From Symbiodinium natans (Eukaryota; Sar; Dinophyceae; Suessiales; Symbiodiniaceae), in contig CAJNDS010002232.1 of NCBI GenBank assembly GCA_905221605.1, forward strand, positions 195,246 to 207,745: DNA of 12,500 nt, read 5' to 3'. The notes beneath the pieces are model-generated. The model was not told the DNA's origin. It saw only the letters and a list, made by a program, of their open reading frames with translations, and did not search any database. Below, piece after piece: positions 1 through 6,675 of this stretch (positions are counted from its first letter, which is position 1; every line of letters begins with the position of its first letter). A program made the translations under genes and the position numbers.

Positions 1-21
1 AGTCCAACTGCTCAGCTTGCT

Positions 22-192
22 TTGGCGGGGGGAGGGGGGAGGGGGGGGGGCAGGGAGGGGGGAGGGGGGGAGGGGGGAGGGGGGCGAGCGGAGAGAGGGG
101 GAGGGGGGAGGGCGGAGGGGGGGGGGGACGGGGGGAGGGGGGGAGGGGGAGGGGGGAGGGGTGGAGGGGGGAGGGGGGAGGGGGGAGGGGGG
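22..192 (+). repeat. Purine-only GGGGGA minisatellite
   Basis: An almost pure G/A stretch built from GGGGGA and GGGGGGA units, with a few C or T interruptions (for example near 85-88 and 128-131). It has strong strand asymmetry and dense runs of four or more G, so it could form G-quadruplex or purine-motif triplex DNA. The glycine/glutamate/arginine-rich reading frames over it are a consequence of GGN, GAG and AGG codons and are not evidence of a protein. Confidence 0.9.
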
Positions 193-523
193 AGACGTGG
201 TTCTGTGGCTGGTGTGGAACACCCCTGAGTTTGGTAACTTAGCCATCGGGCTTAAGTTTGGGGCTTAGGCTTTGGGGATCCACATGTGCCACATCTGCTC
301 GTGTCGCGAAAACGTGGCACGGGCGCGATGTTATGCCTTTATGGCTCTTCAGCGAGTTCAAGTGTGACTTGCTAAGGCAAGCGAGAAGGAGACAGCTCAC
401 AGCAAACAAACAAAAGCAAACAGCAGAAAGCAAACGGCAATACCAATCAACCAGAATATAAACAAGCAGACAGCACACGAAAACAAGCCAAAAACAAACC
501 ACAGCAAAATGCCAACGCATCCG
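193..523. other. Unique then A+C-rich non-coding stretch
   Basis: Positions 193-370 are ordinary mixed sequence with no motif I recognise. Positions about 375-520 are A+C-rich and T-poor, made of irregular CAAA, AACA and CAGC words. Open frames on both strands here exist because the composition lacks stop triplets, and their products are low complexity. No gene is called. Confidence 0.5.
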
Positions 524-550
524 CCCCCCCCCCCCCCCCCCCCCCCCCCC
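524..550. repeat. Poly-C run (27 C)
   Basis: An uninterrupted C homopolymer, followed by TCCCTCCCGC. It is the first of several long C runs on this strand. The exact length may be unreliable in an assembly. Confidence 0.9.
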
Positions 551-631
551 TCCCTCCCGCAGCCTCCCCCCATCCCCTGGACGGACAAGAGCTGACTGCG
601 CACACCAAAACATCACAAAAACAATAACAAT

Positions 632-722
632 CCTAAACCCGAAACGCTACACCTTAAACGCTACACCAAAAACCCTAAACCCTAAACCCTAAACCCGCCT
701 AAACCCTAAACCCTAAACCCTA
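632..722 (-). repeat. CCCTAAA telomere-type tract
   Basis: Degenerate copies first (CCTAAACCCGAAACGC), including a direct duplication of AAACGCTACACC at 642-653 and 656-667. A cleaner (CCCTAAA)n run at about 669-722 follows, interrupted once by CCCGCCTAAA. The C-strand lies on +. Confidence 0.9.
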
Positions 723-824
723 GACCTTTCAGGCTCAGGCTTCTACAGCTTCTGCTGTGCCTTGCCAGCGCTCCAAGGAGAAGTCCTTCTCACAGCCCCA
801 AGCTTTCACTTGGAGGTTCATGGG
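723..824. other. Unique spacer with dispersed CCATGAACCT motif
   Basis: A spacer between tracts of opposite polarity. It has small imperfect inverted repeats (ACAGC/GCTGT near 744-757; GAGAA/TTCTC near 778-791). On the minus strand around 807-824 it carries the CCATGAACCTCCAAG word that recurs near 5267 (+) and 8440 (-). Confidence 0.55.
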
Positions 825-927
825 TGGGTTTAGGGTTTGGGGTTTGGGGTTTAGGGTTTAGGGGTTTGGGGTTTAGGGTTTGGGTTTTAGGGTTTGGGGC
901 TTAGGGCTTAGGGTTTCGGGTTTAGGG
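825..927 (+). repeat. TTTAGGG tract with TTTGGGG variants
   Basis: About 14 heptamers on the + strand, mixing TTTAGGG, TTTGGGG, an extra-G unit and decayed copies (CTTAGGG, TTTCGGG) toward the right end. The word TCACTTGG lies 13 nt before the tract and again at 928-935 just after it, a weak hint of a flanking duplication. Confidence 0.92.
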
Positions 928-958
928 TCACTTGGGTACAAATGGCGGCGTGTTGGAT

Positions 959-1008
959 GGTTTTGGGGGAGGGAACCCTCCCCTCCCCTCCCCTCCCCCC
1001 CCAAAACC
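959..1008. other. Hairpin with 11-bp GGTTTTGGGGG stem
   Basis: GGTTTTGGGGG at 959-969 pairs perfectly with CCCCCAAAACC at 998-1008. The loop holds four CTCCC-type units (976-1000), and part of the upstream GGGAGGG can also pair with those, so several registers are possible. Confidence 0.75.
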
Positions 1009-1038
1009 TTAACGGATGGGGCCGCCTCGTCATGGCAA

Positions 1039-1065
1039 CCTCGAAAGGGAGCATAACTTTCGAGG
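1039..1065. other. Perfect 9-bp hairpin in spacer
   Basis: CCTCGAAAG at 1039-1047 is exactly complementary to CTTTCGAGG at 1057-1065, with a 9-nt loop. It lies in a unique spacer between a G-strand and a C-strand tract. No downstream U run or gene is present that would make it a terminator. Confidence 0.75.
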
Positions 1066-1082
1066 AGTGACCGTAGGTCATA

Positions 1083-1180
1083 ACCCCAAACCCCCAACCC
1101 TAAACCTTAAACCCTAAACCCCAAACCCCAAACCCTAAACCCCAAACCCCAAACCCTAAACCCTAAACCCTAAACCCAAA
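1083..1180 (-). repeat. CCCTAAA tract with CCCCAAA variants
   Basis: About 14 heptamers with CCCCAAA, CCCTAAA and CCTTAAA forms. The variant mix mirrors the TTTGGGG-bearing tracts on either side (825-927 and 1302-1434), as if the three share an origin. Confidence 0.92.
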
Positions 1181-1301
1181 CAACATGTTTCCATGGGTTC
1201 TGTGGAGTTTATCAAAAAACCCCTAGAAATCGTAAGCCATCTTGGGAGTGGACCTGAGGATGCCAATAGAGATGAGGACTCCAAGCTACACGGGCAGCTT
1301 G

Positions 1302-1434
1302 AGGGTTTTGGGGTTTTGGGGTTTAGGGTTTAGGGTTTGGGGTTTGGGGTTTGGGGTTTGGGGTTTGGGGTTTAGGGTTTAGGGTTTAGGGTTTAGGGTT
1401 TGGGGTTTAGGGTTTAGGGTCTAGGGTTTAGGGT
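1302..1434 (+). repeat. TTTAGGG tract with TTTGGGG block
   Basis: About 18 units: GGGGTTTT words at the left edge, a homogeneous TTTGGGG sub-block in the middle, then mostly TTTAGGG with one TCTAGGG near the right end. Clustering of the same variant points to local duplication of units rather than scattered mutation. Confidence 0.93.
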
Positions 1435-1812
1435 CAGCCCCTCAGCCCTGAAACTCACCCGCGCCGGCGCGTCCTGTACCACACGGACAAAAAAATGTGT
1501 CAGACTCCAAGGACCCGATCCTGACCAGAGCGACACCCTACACTCAAGGGACCAAAGGAGGGACCCTTACAAGGGACCTTGCGGGTTGTTTAGGGGTTTT
1601 AGGGGTTATTTAGGGGCTACTTAGGTATATAGGGACTGTATCAGGTATATATAGGGGTTATATAGGGGGACAAGGGTCCCTTCTAGGGGTCCGTCCTTAT
1701 GCCCCTTAATGCACATTTGGGATGTTTCGGGTTGGAAGTTTTGGTGGGACCAGTAGAGTTTAGGGTTAAGTACCCGTGGCGCACACAAACAGGAGTGTAA
1801 TCCCAGACAAGC
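1435..1812. other. Non-coding spacer with palindrome and inverted repeat
   Basis: No gene is seen. GCGCCGGCGC at 1461-1470 is a perfect 10-bp palindrome. AGGGACCCTT (1559-1568) and AAGGGTCCCT (1672-1681) form a 10-bp inverted repeat. Between them lie degenerate G-rich words (TTTAGGGG, TATTTAGGGG, TATATAGGGG; about 1589-1675) that look like decayed telomeric sequence. The GGGACC/GGTCCC words resemble those in the foldback family at 2260-2382. Confidence 0.6.
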
Positions 1813-1907
1813 TCTAAACCCTAAACCCTAAACCCTAAACCCTAAGCCCTAAACCCTAAACCCTAAACCCTAAACCCTGAACCCCTAAACCCTAAACCCT
1901 AAACCCT
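1813..1907 (-). repeat. CCCTAAA telomere-type tract
   Basis: About 13 heptamers, nearly all CCCTAAA, with single CCCTAAG and CCCTGAA variants and one extra C. Confidence 0.93.
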
Positions 1908-2008
1908 CCTGAACATGGAACCCCGAGCCCTAAAGAAATCAAAGCCTATCAACTCAATGGTCTCAAACTCGTGTACCCCTTAAAGTCATTTACTCCTATC
2001 ATGGCCCC

Positions 2009-2053
2009 ATACATACACATGTATATATACATATATATATATACATACATATG
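2009..2053. repeat. (TA)n/(CATA)n microsatellite
   Basis: Alternating purine-pyrimidine sequence of TATA, CATA and GTATA words. It is an easily melted, cruciform-capable tract. It is followed by A+C-rich sequence without a recognisable gene. Confidence 0.85.
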
Positions 2054-2259
2054 GCAACCAACCTCCACATAAAACAAAGAGCAGTAGTACAGATATATAC
2101 TATAAAAAAAACTGAAAAACACCAAACAAACACCCTCAAAACGACAGCAAACAACTCAGAACCAACATTGTGGGAGACTAGTCCACTGTGCCCGAGCCAC
2201 AGTCTCCCCAAACGCCAAAAAAAACAAAAAAACACCAACACCAAAAACAACAAACACTT
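2054..2259. other. A+C-rich non-coding stretch with hairpin
   Basis: Composed of AAAAC and CACCAAAC words much like 375-520, open on both strands only because of composition. One inverted repeat stands out: GGGAGACT (2172-2179) with AGTCTCCC (2201-2208). A competing inner stem ACTGTG (2185-2190)/CACAGT (2198-2203) has a 7-nt loop. Confidence 0.5.
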
Positions 2260-2382
2260 GGGACTTGCATGGCCCCTGAGTATGGGCCCTTCTTTGGGTA
2301 ACCCTAACATACCCCAAGGGCTCATATTTCAGATCCCTTAAACGAAGCAGAGGGACCATATTCAGGGACCATGCAAGTTCCC
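2260..2382. mobile_element. Foldback element with 31/32-bp arms
   Basis: The left arm (2260-2290) is an inverted copy of the right arm (2351-2382). About 28 of 31 positions match, with one single-base indel. Key words are ACTTGCATGG and CCCTGAGTATGG on the left, and CCATATTCAGGG and CCATGCAAGT on the right. The 60-nt centre holds a smaller imperfect inverted repeat (CTTTGGGTA/TACCCCAAG). There is no protein and no obvious target-site duplication. A lone half-arm copy sits at 8056-8078, so the sequence is dispersed. It may be a MITE-like non-autonomous element or a local inverted duplication. Confidence 0.5.
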
Positions 2383-2414
2383 TTAGATGTCAGTTAAGCC
2401 GTAAATAATCTGAA

Positions 2415-2467
2415 ACCTAACCCCTAAACCCTAAACCCTAACACCCTAACACCCTAAGCCCTAAGCC
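2415..2467 (-). repeat. Short CCCTAAA/ACACCCTA tract
   Basis: Seven or so units, including CCCCTAAA, CCCTAAC and two copies of ACACCCTA. It ends in CCCTAAG. Confidence 0.85.
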
Positions 2468-2530
2468 TTTCTTTTGGCACTAAACTGAATGAGCTGGTGG
2501 CTTCATTGGCCTCTCACCTGAAGAGTTGAA

Positions 2531-2648
2531 CCCCCAAACCCTAAACCCGAAACTTTAAACCCCAAACCCCAAACCCTGAACCCTAAACCCTAAACACTAA
2601 GCCCTAAACCCTAAACCCTAAACCCTAAACCCTAAACCCTAAACCCTA
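2531..2648 (-). repeat. CCCTAAA telomere-type tract
   Basis: About 16 units. The left third is variant (CCCGAAA, CTTTAAA, CCCCAAA, CCCTGAA, CACTAAG). The right end is seven clean CCCTAAA copies ending at CCCTATATAAC. Confidence 0.93.
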
Positions 2649-2763
2649 TATAACTTCTGGGCCCAGCTCCACTCCGAGCCCGAAACTCTCACGCACGCTC
2701 TTTGGGCTTTTGGTAGGCGTGTGCGATCCTAGTAAACTAGGGTTTTGGGTTTGGAGTTCTAGG

Positions 2764-2808
2764 CCCCCCGCCCCCCCCCCCGCCCCCCCCCCCCCCCCCC
2801 GCCCCCCG
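2764..2808. repeat. Poly-C with sparse G
   Basis: 45 bases that are C apart from single G residues at about 2770, 2782, 2801 and 2808. It follows G-rich unique sequence and precedes an A-rich segment (2811-2862). Confidence 0.85.
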
Positions 2809-2862
2809 CACCCCAAAACAAACATTAAAATAAACAAAAATAAACAAATATCAAAGACAACA

Positions 2863-2912
2863 ATATATATATATATATACATATAAGAAAATCTATATAT
2901 ATATATATATAT
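2863..2912. repeat. Paired (TA)n microsatellites
   Basis: Two TA-dinucleotide runs (2863-2885 and 2894-2912) separated by AAGAAAATC. They lie immediately upstream of the only stretch in the window that has an exon-like look (2941 onward). Confidence 0.85.
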
Positions 2913-2940
2913 GGGTGTCTGTCAATATTCCTTCTTCCAG

Positions 2941-3146
2941 GAACGGCGGATGCTGAAAAAATCATGGTGCCGCCTTATGACGAGAAGGAAAACGAAGGTC
3001 TGGAACGATGGCTTTGGCAAGTACAGAAGTGTAGTACTAATTCTTGCTCCCTATGCAAAAACCTCGCAAAACACACTAGAGCCGTCATTTTAAGACTCAG
3101 GCATCGTCTTCGGAACTACTGGAGCTACTTGAGCTCGAGCTCGTAG
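2941..3146 (+). other. Possible coding exon, unrecognised
   Basis: A pyrimidine-rich run and AG (TTCCTTCTTCCAG, 2928-2940) resembles a 3' splice site. The frame that follows is open from 2943 to the TAG at 3144-3146. It gives a non-repetitive, mixed-charge peptide that includes AEKIMVPPYDEKENEGLERW and later SCSLCKNLAKH, RLRHRLRNYW and a terminal serine run. I recognise no domain. Against coding: it is only about 67 codons, there is no partner exon, and a second overlapping frame is also open. It could be a gene relic or chance. Confidence 0.2.
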
Positions 3147-3251
3147 TGCTTTGCTCTTCAAGGTTGGCCATGTTTCAAATCAGCTGTCTTAGTACTGTTT
3201 TATGTCTTGGATGGGCAAGTGGCCACCGCAAGCAGTTTCCCTTCATATTTG

Positions 3252-3280
3252 CTAGCGCGATGCTAGCGCCAACCTAGCGC
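3252..3280 (+). repeat. CTAGCGC triplet with 11-bp phasing
   Basis: CTAGCGC occurs at 3252-3258, 3263-3269 and 3274-3280, exactly 11 bp apart, which is about one helical turn. CATATTT flanks it at 3244-3250 and 3280-3286. A second triplet with identical spacing lies at 3493-3521. Protein-binding sites or a small dispersed repeat are both possible. Confidence 0.7.
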
Positions 3281-3332
3281 ATATTTCGCCGCATGACGTT
3301 AGAATTTTGGCACGCCGGCAGCATGCAACCAC

Positions 3333-3360
3333 AGGGTTTAGGGTGTAGGGTTCAGGGTGT
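3333..3360 (+). repeat. Short degenerate TTTAGGG tract
   Basis: Four units: GGGTTTA, GGGTGTA, GGGTTCA, GGGTGTG. The unique stretch 3147-3332 before it contains no gene signal beyond the CTAGCGC triplet. Confidence 0.7.
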
Positions 3361-3436
3361 GTAACCCAATGTTCCACAGTCTTACCTAAGCCGCAGGCCG
3401 CCTATACTACTTAAGCTTCCCGAAGCTGGATCGCTC

Positions 3437-3468
3437 TAAGCCCTAAACCCTACACGCTAAACCCTAAA
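3437..3468 (-). repeat. Short degenerate CCCTAAA tract
   Basis: Four to five units (CTAAGCC, CTAAACC, CTACACG, CTAAACC, CTAAAA), opposite in polarity to the tract about 75 bp upstream. Confidence 0.7.
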
Positions 3469-3492
3469 ATGTTAGCCTTTGGAAAGGAACAC

Positions 3493-3521
3493 CTAGCGCC
3501 ACGCTAGCGCTATCCTAGCGC
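3493..3521 (+). repeat. Second CTAGCGC triplet with 11-bp phasing
   Basis: CTAGCGC at 3493-3499, 3504-3510 and 3515-3521, again exactly 11 bp apart. The 4-nt linkers (CACG, TATC) differ from those of the first triplet (GATG, CAAC), so heptamer and period are kept while linkers vary. Confidence 0.7.
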
Positions 3522-3556
3522 CTGCAGGGGGAAGAGCCTGAAACCTGCACATACGC

Positions 3557-3685
3557 ATGGTGCCGCCTTGTGGTGAAGACATAAACCAACAAGAGCGGAA
3601 CTTCATATCGCACTTCCATGATATTTTACATACATGGTATTTTGACGTCCGCCCATATATAAACGATCAAAAACGAACAACCTAA
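3557..3685 (+). other. 42-codon open frame sharing an MVPP start
   Basis: ATG to TAA, beginning MVPPCGEDINQQERNF, and not low complexity. Its first 15 bases (from 3556, CATGGTGCCGCCTT) match those at 2963, where the possible exon also reads MVPP. Similarity then fades. It is too short to call a gene and is noted as a possible paralogous fragment. The following 3686-3786 shows nothing else. Confidence 0.15.
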
Positions 3686-3786
3686 CACAGGATCACTATA
3701 ATATCTATGCACTGCAAGATTCCTTTCTTTGGGAAGGAGGGGAGGAGGTTGCTGGGGTGGAAAGGGAGATCCGAGACGGCGTGCTC

Positions 3787-3864
3787 GGGTTTAGGGCTTA
3801 GGCCTTAGGGCTTAGGGCCTAGGGTTTAGGTTGAGGGCTTACAGGGTTTCGGGTTTAGGGTTTT
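3787..3864 (+). repeat. Degenerate TTTAGGG tract
   Basis: Units drift through CTTAGGG, CCTTAGGG, CCTAGGG, TTGAGGG, TTTCGGG and TTTAGGG, so this looks like an old tract. Confidence 0.82.
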
Positions 3865-3882
3865 AGCCAATTCTGTGCAAGG

Positions 3883-3917
3883 GGTATATCTTAATTATAC
3901 CGCTCCCCACTAAGCGG
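3883..3917. other. Two adjacent small hairpins
   Basis: GGTATA (3883-3888)/TATACC (3896-3901) with a 7-nt loop is followed by CCGCT (3900-3904)/AGCGG (3913-3917). They overlap by two bases, so only one may form at a time. No RNA gene family is recognised. Confidence 0.4.
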
Positions 3918-3952
3918 CAAAAACTCTCTATTCTTGAAACTTGAACTCTACA

Positions 3953-3986
3953 CCCTAAACCCTAAACCCTAAACCCTAAACCCGAA
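3953..3986 (-). repeat. Short CCCTAAA tract
   Basis: Five units, the last being CCCGAAA. The spacer 3987-4100 that follows is unique sequence in which I see nothing. Confidence 0.88.
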
Positions 3987-4100
3987 ATGATTGCTGGGTC
4001 TTTTCGCAACCCCGGAAGCAGAGGGAAGCACGCCAAAGGGGGGTCTGTGCATGGACTCGGTAACCACGAAGGGACCAAAAATGAATAGGAAAACAACCGC

Positions 4101-4164
4101 GTTCAGGGTTTAGGGTTTAGGGTTTAGGGTTTCGGGTTTAGGGTTTCGGGTTTAGGGTTTAGGG
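4101..4164 (+). repeat. TTTAGGG tract with TTTCGGG variants
   Basis: Nine units, including two TTTCGGG copies alternating with TTTAGGG. Confidence 0.92.
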
Positions 4165-4225
4165 CAAAGCTAACATCTAAACCTTGTACCCTGAGACCCT
4201 ACTTAAAGCTAAACTACTCAACCCT

Positions 4226-4258
4226 CCCCCCCCCCCCCCCAAAAAAAAAAAAAAAAAA
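4226..4258. repeat. C15 joined to A18
   Basis: Fifteen C directly abut eighteen A with no intervening base. The A run could be a retrotransposed poly-A tail, but no retrosequence can be identified upstream, so it is left as a compound homopolymer. Confidence 0.85.
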
Positions 4259-4269
4259 CTCACAAACAC

Positions 4270-4445
4270 CTGAACCCTAAACCCTGAAAATCCTACTAAT
4301 ACCTGAACTACGTCCCAGACACCCGGGAGGATTCAAAAAGTCGATCCTCTTAAGGGTTCCTAACAACGACACGATAGTACTATTTGTGGTTCCTACACCC
4401 TAAACCCTAAACCCTAACCCCTAAATCCTAAACCCTAAACCCTGT
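4270..4445 (-). repeat. Two short CCCTAAA tracts and a palindromic spacer
   Basis: C-strand units at 4270-4288 and 4396-4445 flank a unique spacer. The spacer contains the perfect palindrome ATAGTACTAT (4374-4383), a 6-bp inverted repeat GAGGAT/ATCCTC (4327-4332, 4344-4349) and a direct repeat of GGTTCCTA (4355-4362, 4388-4395). Confidence 0.75.
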
Positions 4446-4467
4446 ACCTACTTTTTGGATCCTCCCG

Positions 4468-4499
<32 letters not shown>
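4468..4499. repeat. Poly-C run (32 C)
   Basis: The longest uninterrupted homopolymer in the window, followed by ACACCCAAC and an A-rich stretch. The true length is uncertain in any assembly. Confidence 0.9.
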
Positions 4500-4564
4500 A
4501 CACCCAACAAAAAAAGAAAAAGCCTTGGAAGTCAAGAGGTGTTTCTCGGAAAAATTGCCTTGGA

Positions 4565-4845
4565 GTGTAGGGCTTGGGGTTTGGGATTTCGGCCTCAGGG
4601 CACTCGAGGCAGGGTTTAGTAGTAGGGTTTAGGGTTAGGGGTTTAGGTTTAGGGGGTCTAGGGTCTAGGGCTTAGGGTTAGGGGGTTTAGGGTTTAGGGT
4701 TTAGGGTTTAGGGTTTAGGGTTTAGGGTTTAGGGTTTAGGGTTTAGGGTTTAGGGTTTAGGGTTTAGGGTTTAGGGTTTAGGGTTTAGGGTTTAGGGTTT
4801 AGGGTTTAGGGTCGAGGTTTTAGGGTTTGGGGTTTGGGGTCTGGG
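4565..4845 (+). repeat. Long TTTAGGG tract with decayed edges
   Basis: A core of about 18 uninterrupted TTTAGGG copies (about 4686-4812) is flanked on the left by decayed units (4565-4684: TTAGGG, TCTAGGG, TTAGGGG) and on the right by TTTGGGG and TCTGGG copies. A homogeneous centre with divergent edges is what repeated slippage or conversion in the middle of an old tract would give. Confidence 0.95.
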
Positions 4846-5204
4846 CCTTGGGCCAGACCTACTTGAGAAATTGACAAACAACGAACCGCCCCGACGCTGA
4901 TTGTCCCCCCCCCAAAAGGTGTACACAGATACGGGTGGGCTTACGAAAATGAGGGAAACATAAACACCCAAATAGTAGGATTCCCTTATAATGTGGACCC
5001 CAATGAGGGGTACAGATCAGCAAGAAGTAAGTGCAATGACCTGACAGAGGTTAGGATCGTGCATTCCGAATATCATTCTCCGTTTCAAAGTGCAACTGGC
5101 TTCTTCGGCGAATGAAAAAGAGCTCCTAGGGTTTCGGGCAGGTTCGGGGCACTCTGGGGTGGGGTTAGAAGGAACCGAAAGAAAGGTTAGAAGCATAGTT
5201 TTAA
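4846..5204. other. Unique spacer, no feature seen
   Basis: About 360 bp of mixed composition with a C8 run near 4906-4913 and a single degenerate TTTCGGG word near 5140. No open frame, RNA fold or repeat stood out. Confidence 0.5.
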
Positions 5205-5230
5205 GGTTTAGGGTTTAGGGCTCAGGGTTT
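5205..5230 (+). repeat. Short TTTAGGG tract
   Basis: Three to four units (TTTAGGG, TTTAGGG, CTCAGGG, then TTTTGG). Confidence 0.7.
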
Positions 5231-5474
5231 TGGATCTAGGGGCCCAACTGCCAACTCATGGGTACCCATGAACCTTCAAGTACTGGACCAAATGGTCAGT
5301 TCTCAAAATCATGGTCTCTCTCTTTACATACCCGAGATACTACGGGCCGCCTTAAAGCCAACAAGGGAACATAATTACAGGGTCATTGGTGGGGCGGGCC
5401 AGCTGTCAACCCTAAAAGCCAAAAAAAACGAAGCTCCTGAACACCAAAACGTCGAAACCCCTACAACTTGCTAG
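5231..5474. other. Unique spacer with CCATGAACCT word
   Basis: Carries ACCCATGAACCTTCAAGTAC at about 5265-5284, related to minus-strand copies near 807-824 and 8427-8448. An ATG inside it opens a 68-codon frame (5268-5474) starting MNLQV, and the minus-strand copy at 8442 also starts MNLQV. The rest of the two peptides is unrelated, so the shared start reflects the shared DNA word. No gene is called. Confidence 0.45.
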
Positions 5475-5523
5475 CCCTAAACCCTAAACACTAAACCCTA
5501 AACCCTAAACCCTAAACCCCCCC
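5475..5523 (-). repeat. CCCTAAA tract ending in poly-C
   Basis: Six units with one CACTAAA variant, ending in a run of seven C. A unique spacer with no feature (5524-5633) follows. Confidence 0.9.
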
Positions 5524-5633
5524 AAGCATAAACCCAGCCCTCCCCTTGGTTGGGTTCAATGACCTTTGTGTTGGAACCTGAGAGTAGATTACTACCGGCC
5601 CCTGAGCCCTCGACCTAGTTCTGCCCCTGAACG

Positions 5634-5743
5634 CCTAAACCCTAAACCCTAAACCCTAAACCCTAAATCCTAAACCCTAAACCCGAAACCCCAAACCCTA
5701 AACCCCAAACCCTAACCCCAAACCCTAAACCCTAAACTCTAAA
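5634..5743 (-). repeat. CCCTAAA tract with mixed variants
   Basis: About 15 units, including TCCTAAA, CCCGAAA, CCCCAAA, CCCTAA and CTCTAAA. Clean copies lie on the left and variants on the right. Confidence 0.93.
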
Positions 5744-5832
5744 TGCGAGCCAGGGCACTGTCGGGAACGTTCGAGCCAGAACTTCGGGATCCCTTCTGTG
5801 GGACCGAACGCGCGAACTCGGCCGACCCGGAG
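5744..5832. other. GC-rich spacer between opposed tracts
   Basis: An 89-bp unique spacer with CGAGCCAG twice (about 5746 and 5773), the palindrome GGGATCCC and the direct words GAACG/CGAACG. It separates a C-strand tract from a G-strand tract. Confidence 0.45.
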
Positions 5833-5913
5833 GGGTTTAGGGTTTAGGGTTTAGGGTTTAGGGTTTAGGGTTTAGGGTTTAGGGTTTCGGGTTTCGGGTT
5901 TAGGGCTCAGGGT
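5833..5913 (+). repeat. TTTAGGG tract
   Basis: Seven or eight clean copies, then two TTTCGGG and a CTCAGGG at the right edge. Confidence 0.93.
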
Positions 5914-6141
5914 TCACTTCAGGTTTAAGAGGACAGGATGTAACTGATGGGGCACATCCGCTGTGACCTGCAACTATGACCTGTGAGACCTCACGCTTGT
6001 CAACATGCGATTCTTGCTTTTTGGTGTCTGAATTGTGTTGACTGTCAGTTGCTTTGTGTTTCGGAGCGCCGAGACCACCAATTGCCAGAAGATCTTTCTC
6101 TCGCCAAGTGGCTGCGGAAATGCATGTGGCGGCGACGAGGT
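5914..6141. other. Unique spacer, no gene supported
   Basis: Mixed sequence with an open + frame from 5983 whose C-terminal residues come from the adjacent repeat tract, which argues against it being a real gene. GTCAACA/TGTTGAC (5999-6005, 6036-6042) is a 7-bp inverted repeat with a 30-nt loop. GACCTG is repeated three times near 5965-5990. Confidence 0.4.
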
Positions 6142-6214
6142 GTTTGGGATTTAGGGATTACGGTTTGGGGTGGGGTTTGGGGCTTGGGGTTTAAGGTTTA
6201 GGGTTTAGGGTTTA
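6142..6214 (+). repeat. Degenerate TTTGGGG/TTTAGGG tract
   Basis: Decayed units (TTTGGGA, TTTAGGGA, TTACGG, TTTGGGG, CTTGGGG, TTTAAGG) with two to three clean TTTAGGG copies at the right. Confidence 0.8.
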
Positions 6215-6374
6215 CTCATGCCAAGACAGAGCTGTGGCCTTCAAACATCACTTGAAGCATTACATCGGAACCCTAGTTCAACAAGCTCCTGGACAAAGGG
6301 CCGAACACAAAACGGAAGCCCTGCAACCTAAGAAGGAAAAGGCTGAACACTAGTGACACCTCTGGCTGCAAAGC

Positions 6375-6399
6375 CAAACCCCAAACCCCAAACCCTAAA
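6375..6399 (-). repeat. Short CCCCAAA/CCCTAAA tract
   Basis: Three to four units. The preceding 6215-6374 is unique sequence without recognisable features. Confidence 0.7.
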
Positions 6400-6626
6400 A
6401 GTAGGGATATACATACCTTGAATTGGACTATAACCATACTTACTCTGCTTACAGCCCTATTTATCTGTACTTGGTAGCCCAGTAACCATTCTTATAGTAA
6501 GGGTGCACCTTTTTTGTTTTTTTTACTTTCTGAGGGAACCTTGAACCAAGACAAGGGAAAAGGGTGCCTGGGTTACCAAACAATCATCTAGCGTGGATAT
6601 TTGTTGGGAGGCCCCCCTTATACTAA

Positions 6627-6675
6627 GTCCTTAATTGGGATTATGATAGGGGGTACTATGATCCCCATTAAGGAC
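6627..6675. other. 15-bp hairpin with one mismatch
   Basis: GTCCTTAATTGGGAT (6627-6641) pairs with ATCCCCATTAAGGAC (6661-6675) at 14 of 15 positions around a 19-nt loop. It is isolated in unique sequence. It could be a transcribed hairpin or a small inverted duplication. Confidence 0.65.

Noticed and set aside
17-268. Glycine-rich protein frames
   Set aside because: They lie in a purine-only GGGGGA array, where any frame yields Gly/Glu/Arg.
239-616. 125-codon minus frame with hydrophobic stretch (and overlapping 397-603)
   Set aside because: The hydrophobicity comes from the complement of A+C-rich DNA, and the glycine run from poly-C. No domain and no codon signal.
1039-1065. Hairpins as transcription terminators
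   Set aside because: No T run follows and no gene lies upstream. The context is eukaryotic repeat DNA.
1231-1245. Resemblance of CGTAAGCCATCTTGG to the dinoflagellate spliced leader (core GTAGCCATTTTGGCTCAAG)
   Set aside because: There is an extra A, a substitution, and the GCTCAAG end is missing. It is too weak to use as evidence of lineage or of a retrocopied mRNA.
1999-2359. Overlapping frames on both strands around an A+C-rich stretch
   Set aside because: They are open on both strands because of composition, and end in (TA)n and the foldback arms.
2646-2882. Minus-strand frame with YIYIYIV and polyglycine
   Set aside because: It is a translation of (TA)n and poly-C.
3880-3920. tRNA-like fold near paired small hairpins
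   Set aside because: The hairpins overlap, there is no acceptor stem, no T-loop GTTCRA motif and no anticodon arm of the right size.
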